DNA from: Actinomadura kijaniata NBRC 14229
GTDB lineage: Bacteria; Actinomycetota; Actinomycetes; Streptosporangiales; Streptosporangiaceae
Length of the DNA: 45,258 bases
Assembly: GCF_001552175.1 (NCBI RefSeq)
Contig: NZ_BCQR01000095.1
Location: 1 to 45,258, forward strand
Reading direction: 5' to 3'
This document shows positions 43,331-45,258 of this stretch, in pieces; position 1 is the first letter of the stretch; each line of letters begins with the position of its first letter. The notes beneath the pieces were generated by a model that was not told where the DNA came from, did not search any database, and saw only the letters and a program-made list of their open reading frames with translations. The translations under genes and the position numbers were made by a program.

Positions 43331-44511
43331 CGCGTGGTCCCTCCGCTCGCCAGGCCGCCGTGCGCGCGCATGACCTGGGTGAAGATGTTTTTCTTCTGCA
43401 TCTCGTTGGTGCCGCCCGCAATGCGGAAGGCGACTGCGTCGCGCAGGTGGCGCTCGATCCCGGTGCCCCGCTCGAAGCCGAGGTGGCCAAAGATCTGGAC
43501 CAGTTCGAGGGCGGCGCGGACCAGCCCGTCGGCCGACAGCAGCTTCACGCAGGAGGCCAGCAGGCTCGCTCGGTTGGTGCCGTCCTCACGCTGGAGCGCG
43601 GCGGCGGCCGCGTACGCCAGGCTGCGGGACGCCTCGATCGTCGTCTGCATGTCGACGACCTTCTCCTGGACGTACTGGTGCTCGGCCAGCGGAACGCCGA
43701 ATGCCTCCCGTTCGCGGATGCGCTCGACGGCGCGGGGCAGCAGCGCTTCCACGTGCGCCGCAACCACGATCCCGTAGATCAGCCGGTCAAAGGCCAGGCA
43801 CCAGTACAGGACGTCCAGTCCCTCGCCGACCTCGCCGAGCACCCGGTCGGGCTCGACGGTCACGTCCCGCAGGGTGATGGGGCCCAGCGGGCTGCCTCGC
43901 AGTCCCAGCAGGCTCTCGTGGCCGCCCCGGGTCACGCCCTCCTGGTCCTTGTCGACCAGGAACAGCGTGATGTCACGCTCGCCGATGCCGACGACGCGAC
44001 CCACGACCATCATCAGGTCGGCCAGCGGGGCGTTGGTGATGTGGCTCTTGTCCCCGGTCAGCAGGAAGCCCCCGCCGGGAGCCCGCCGTGCCGTGGTGCG
44101 GATGGCCGACACGTGCGACCCTCCGGTGGCCTCGGTGGCCGCCGTCGAGCCGAGCCGTCCCGCCAGCAGGCCCGGGACGAACCGCCGCCGCTGCTCCTCG
44201 GTGCCCCACCGCAGCAGCAGTTGCAGGAGCCCGGCGTGCGCGGCGGCCGACAGCACGAACGCGCAGTCGTCGGCCCCGCCGGCCAGACCCTCGAACGCCG
44301 CCACGTGGTCCCACAGGTCGCCGCCGTCGCCGCCGAGCCGCTTTGGCACATGGACGCGCCAGAAACCGGCGTCGGCGAGCGCACGCCACACTGCCGCGTC
44401 GAAGGTCTCGTCGCGGTCGCGTTCGGCGCCGCCCGGAGCGATCTGCTCTCGCGCGAACCGGGCGAACCGGCGGCGCAACTCCTGCTGCTTGTCCGTCCAC
44501 ATCAGATCCAT
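43327..44511 (-). CDS. Acyl-CoA dehydrogenase family protein
   Basis: A 394-residue protein with the full ACAD fold: TDKQQELRRRFARFAREQIA, VPKRLGGDGGDLWDHVAAFE, STAATEATGGSHVSAIRTTA, LTGDKSHITNAPLADLMMVV and the C-terminal RIAGGTNEMQKKNI. The usual Glu of the YEGT motif is Gly, as in isovaleryl-CoA and long-chain enzymes; their alternative Glu in the DLERL helix aligns by eye with Asp here (AFDRL). Activity may thus be altered. AGGAGGAG supports ATG 44511. It overlaps KASIII by 10 bases and the fusion gene by four. It probably desaturates a pathway acyl thioester. Confidence 0.88.
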   Translation of the reverse strand: MDLMWTDKQQELRRRFARFAREQIAPGGAERDRDETFDAAVWRALADAGFWRVHVPKRLGGDGGDLWDHVAAFEGLAGGADDCAFVLSAAAHAGLLQLLLRWGTEEQRRRFVPGLLAGRLGSTAATEATGGSHVSAIRTTARRAPGGGFLLTGDKSHITNAPLADLMMVVGRVVGIGERDITLFLVDKDQEGVTRGGHESLLGLRGSPLGPITLRDVTVEPDRVLGEVGEGLDVLYWCLAFDRLIYGIVVAAHVEALLPRAVERIREREAFGVPLAEHQYVQEKVVDMQTTIEASRSLAYAAAAALQREDGTNRASLLASCVKLLSADGLVRAALELVQIFGHLGFERGTGIERHLRDAVAFRIAGGTNEMQKKNIFTQVMRAHGGLASGGTTR

Positions 44512-45258
44512 GTGCTCCTCCTGGGAGTGGGGCGGCAGGGCCGGGCGGTCGACGGCCATCGCATCAGCGCGCGGCCCCAGGTCATCCCGGCGCCGAAGGT
44601 GATCATCAGCACGGTGTCACCGGCCTGGATCCGCCCGTCCCGCACCGCGGTGTCCAGCCCGATGGGCAGGGAAGCCGCGGCCGTGTTGCCGATCACATCG
44701 CCGGTGAGCACGACCTGGTCGGGCCGGAACCCGGCGTTCTCGGCAACCTCCCGGATCAGCCTCGGGTTGGCTTGGTGGCACACCAGGTGGTCGACCTCGG
44801 CGATGGTCAGGCCCTCCTCCTTCACCGCGTCCTTGACCAGCGCCGGGAACTCGGTCCGGACGAGCGCGGCAATGTCGCGCCCGAACATCGTCAGGTGGTG
44901 CGCCCCGTCGGCCAGGCCGTCGGGGGTGAGGAGGTTGCCGTGGCCGCCGACGGCGTAGTGCTTGAGCCGCCCGTCGGTCCTGATCTGGATCCGGCCGATG
45001 CCCTGGCCGCCGGGGACCCGGGCCACGACGGCGGCGCCCGCGCCGTCGCCGAACAGGGGATAGGTCCTGCGGTCGCCCGGGTTCAGGATGCGGGAGTAGG
45101 TGTCGGTGCCAACGACCAGGACGTACTGGCGGCGCTCGTCGGCGCGCAGGAACCCGCGGGCCGTCTCGATCGCGACGAGCCATCCGGCGCAGGCCGCGTT
45201 GATGTCGAAGGCGAACGCGCTGCGCGCTCCGACCGCCTCCTGCACGCAGGCCGCGACG
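44502..45258 (-). CDS. 3-oxoacyl-ACP synthase III (KASIII), 5' end outside the window
   Basis: The visible ~252 residues cover the C-terminal three quarters of a KASIII. The catalytic triad is present: Cys in FDINAACAGWLVAIETARGF, His in LVCHQANPRLIREVAENAG and Asn in IGNTAAASLPIGLD. PLFGDGAGAAVVARV and ITFGAGMTWGRAL are also standard. It joins an acyl-CoA starter to an extender, or acts as an acyltransferase of the CerJ/ChlB6 type. The C-terminus after MTWGRALM is an arginine/proline-rich extension overlapping the dehydrogenase start. It is the most upstream visible gene of the cluster; the cluster continues to the right. Confidence 0.9.
   Translation of the reverse strand, partial: VAACVQEAVGARSAFAFDINAACAGWLVAIETARGFLRADERRQYVLVVGTDTYSRILNPGDRRTYPLFGDGAGAAVVARVPGGQGIGRIQIRTDGRLKHYAVGGHGNLLTPDGLADGAHHLTMFGRDIAALVRTEFPALVKDAVKEEGLTIAEVDHLVCHQANPRLIREVAENAGFRPDQVVLTGDVIGNTAAASLPIGLDTAVRDGRIQAGDTVLMITFGAGMTWGRALMRWPSTARPCRPTPRRSTWI

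Noticed and set aside
1..45258. tRNA, rRNA, tmRNA or known riboswitch genes
   Set aside because: I looked for T-loop motifs, CCA-type ends and common riboswitch cores and found none I could support by eye.

Overview
The window is high-GC DNA from a filamentous actinomycete. Several gene families typical of Streptosporangiales and Streptomycetales are present: DUF397, DUF5753, Methyltransf_19, a CU044_5270/ECF sigma pair, a septum-formation lipoprotein and a WGxxGxxG protein. An Actinomadura-like host is plausible, but the taxonomy is inferred from gene content only. There are no rRNA genes, no recognisable tRNAs and no CRISPR array.

Layout. (1) 1-11.4 kb is accessory DNA with small or degraded genes: a three-gene cassette with an HEIGH metallopeptidase, a Nudix hydrolase, a secreted HNH nuclease, a SUKH protein, a frameshifted DUF1963 gene, and the actinomycete-specific set DUF397 / DUF5753 regulator / Methyltransf_19. 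(2) 11.4-17.3 kb holds an IS5-type insertion sequence, IS701 and P-type ATPase remnants, an ECF sigma factor with its CU044_5270 partner, a deleted transposase and a WGxxGxxG surface protein. (3) 17.9-26.5 kb is a coherent catabolic locus. A tight leftward operon (NCS1 permease, HyuA-like protein, DUF917, OsmC, Cds1-like PLP enzyme) faces a second DUF917 gene followed by a PucR regulator. A perfect 17-bp palindrome lies in the divergent promoter. I read this as uptake and breakdown of a hydantoin or (S-methyl)thiohydantoin-like ring, with sulfur handling built in. (4) 26.6-30.7 kb has remnants of IS701, ISKra4 and IS5 elements around a small secreted protein and a septum-formation lipoprotein, then a broken multi-HTH gene. 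(5) 30.8-34.2 kb encodes a 1150-residue STAND protein: two membrane helices, NB-ARC, then 13-14 WD40 repeats. (6) 35.6-38.7 kb has a double-MarR regulator divergent from a haloalkane-dehalogenase-like hydrolase, plus a secreted DNA/RNA nuclease. (7) 40.3 kb to the right edge is the end of what looks like a natural-product cluster: KASIII, acyl-CoA dehydrogenase, a FlK-type hotdog thioesterase fused to a class III aminotransferase, and a pheganomycin PGM1-type ATP-grasp ligase. All are leftward with overlapping start and stop codons.

Two unexplained repeat pairs are nested around the centre of the window, both inverted: a ~130-bp pair (14.83-14.96 and 38.95-39.08 kb) and, inside it, a 175-bp pair (16.72-16.89 and 34.47-34.64 kb). 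The 175-bp pair has a hairpin whose two copies differ by compensatory base changes. The best candidates for something new are the thioesterase-aminotransferase fusion with its ligase cluster, the covarying 175-bp repeat, and the DUF917/OsmC/Cds1 operon.
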